In this document: positions 4,883-5,306 of the stretch, one piece after another
How positions within the stretch are numbered: the stretch's first letter is position 1
Layout of the letters: every line of letters starts with the position of its first letter
Assembly: GCA_001816645.1 (NCBI GenBank)
Contig: MHCO01000003.1
Span: forward strand, 1,576 to 6,881
Direction of reading: 5' to 3'
Source: Candidatus Woykebacteria bacterium GWB1_45_5
Lineage (GTDB): Bacteria; Patescibacteriota; Microgenomatia; Woykebacterales; RBG-16-39-9b
Length of the DNA: 5,306 nt
The notes under the pieces: generated by a model
The model's input: only the letters and a program-made list of their open reading frames with translations
Databases searched by the model: none
What the model was told of the DNA's origin: nothing
Program-made: the position numbers and the translations under genes

Positions 4883-5306
4883 ATGAGGGTAATTAAGGTA
4901 GGCGTCAAACCCCTGGAGACTAGATTAGATAAGTTCCTCGCCAGCAAAATCAAGGTCCTTACTCGCTCGCAAGCAAAAAAATTAATTAAACTCGGGGTTA
5001 TTTTAGTTAATAACCAAGAAACCTCGCCTGACTACAAGCTTGTGCGAGGTGACACTATTAAAGTTGATATTCCGCCACCGTTGCCAACAGCGCTAAAGCC
5101 AGAAGCAATCCCGTTGAAAATTATTTATCAAGACGAAAGTCTTTTGGTAGTTGACAAAGAAGCGGGGATGGTGGTCCATCCAACACTTGATCATCCAAGC
5201 GCTACTTTGGTCAATGCTCTGTTGCATCATTTAAAAAATGTACCGGGGGTGGGGGAGAGTCTGCGGCCGGGGATCGTCCACCGCCTTGATAAGGGGACAA
5301 GCGGCC
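4883..5306 (+). CDS. rluD: RluD-family rRNA pseudouridine synthase, 3'-partial
   Basis: Converts specific uridines in RNA, for RluD in 23S rRNA, to pseudouridine. The first 141 codons are present; the frame is open to the window end, and the family's usual length of ~300 residues means about half is missing. Residues 13-~62 form an S4 RNA-binding domain (TRLDKFLA, then SQAKKLIKLGVILVNNQ). The catalytic domain starts near residue 78 with KIIYQDESLLVVDKEAGMVVHP and reaches the active-site motif HRLDKGTSG (133-141), whose D136 is the catalytic aspartate. The ATG at 4883 is chosen for the strong GAGGTGA upstream and because it precedes the S4 domain by the usual distance. It is cotranscribed with the response regulator (12-nt gap). 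RluA, RluC and RluD cannot be told apart fully without the C-terminus, so rluD is the subfamily call, not proof of target sites. Confidence 0.92.
   Translation, partial: MRVIKVGVKPLETRLDKFLASKIKVLTRSQAKKLIKLGVILVNNQETSPDYKLVRGDTIKVDIPPPLPTALKPEAIPLKIIYQDESLLVVDKEAGMVVHPTLDHPSATLVNALLHHLKNVPGVGESLRPGIVHRLDKGTSG

Noticed and set aside
1..5306. UGA recoding (code 25, as in Gracilibacteria or SR1)
   Set aside because: All genes run full length under the standard code with no in-frame TGA, whereas recoded genomes use TGA often for glycine. Absence of TGA stops among six genes is not telling alone.
1..5306. CRISPR array, transposon ends, phage or defence genes
   Set aside because: No repeat-spacer series, transposase motifs or terminal inverted repeats with target duplications were seen; the genes are housekeeping types.

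Overview
The window reads as a chromosomal piece of a bacterium with a small, compact genome, most likely Patescibacteria (Candidate Phyla Radiation), possibly Microgenomates-like. This placement is inferred from several features. The gaps are short, and a small membrane-anchored protein carries the WKLYENKTYKFSFKYP block that I associate with this group. There is a stand-alone receiver protein with a YLIKS end, a short TraR/DksA protein, a very divergent Lgt, and promoters that abut start codons. All six complete or 3'-terminal genes end in TAA or TAG, and no in-frame TGA occurs, so nothing suggests UGA recoding.

Layout. (1) 2-739 (+) is the C-terminal catalytic domain of an M24B Xaa-Pro peptidase whose N-terminus lies outside the window. 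(2) 740-840 is a convergent gap holding a hairpin with T-runs on both strands, a likely bidirectional terminator. (3) 841-1500 (-) is an unknown single-pass membrane protein. (4) 1501-1706 is a divergent promoter region with a strong palindrome, and each outward promoter sits almost on its start codon. (5) 1707-3167 (+) is leucyl aminopeptidase (M17) with every catalytic residue present. (6) 3168-3236 is a gap with a second palindrome. (7) 3237-4058 (+) is an Lgt-family membrane protein with substitutions at key positions. (8) 4063-4398 (+) is a TraR/DksA C4 zinc-finger protein. (9) 4399-4474 is a gap with a 7-bp tandem repeat that runs into a promoter. (10) 4475-4870 (+) is a receiver-only response regulator. 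(11) 4883-5306 (+) is the N-terminal part of an RluD-family pseudouridine synthase, cut by the window end.

How the genes may work together. The two peptidases with metal-dependent active sites suggest intracellular recycling of peptides, useful in an organism with few biosynthetic pathways (inference). The lgt - traR/dksA - response regulator - rluD order resembles the known traR/dksA - lspA - rluD neighbourhood of other bacteria, with a receiver protein where lspA would be. No complete new system such as a defence, CRISPR or mobile element is visible. The points most worth a second look are the recurrent extended -10 / leaderless layout at three genes, the 7-bp promoter repeat, the two CCAAGG-centred palindromes and the divergent Lgt active site.
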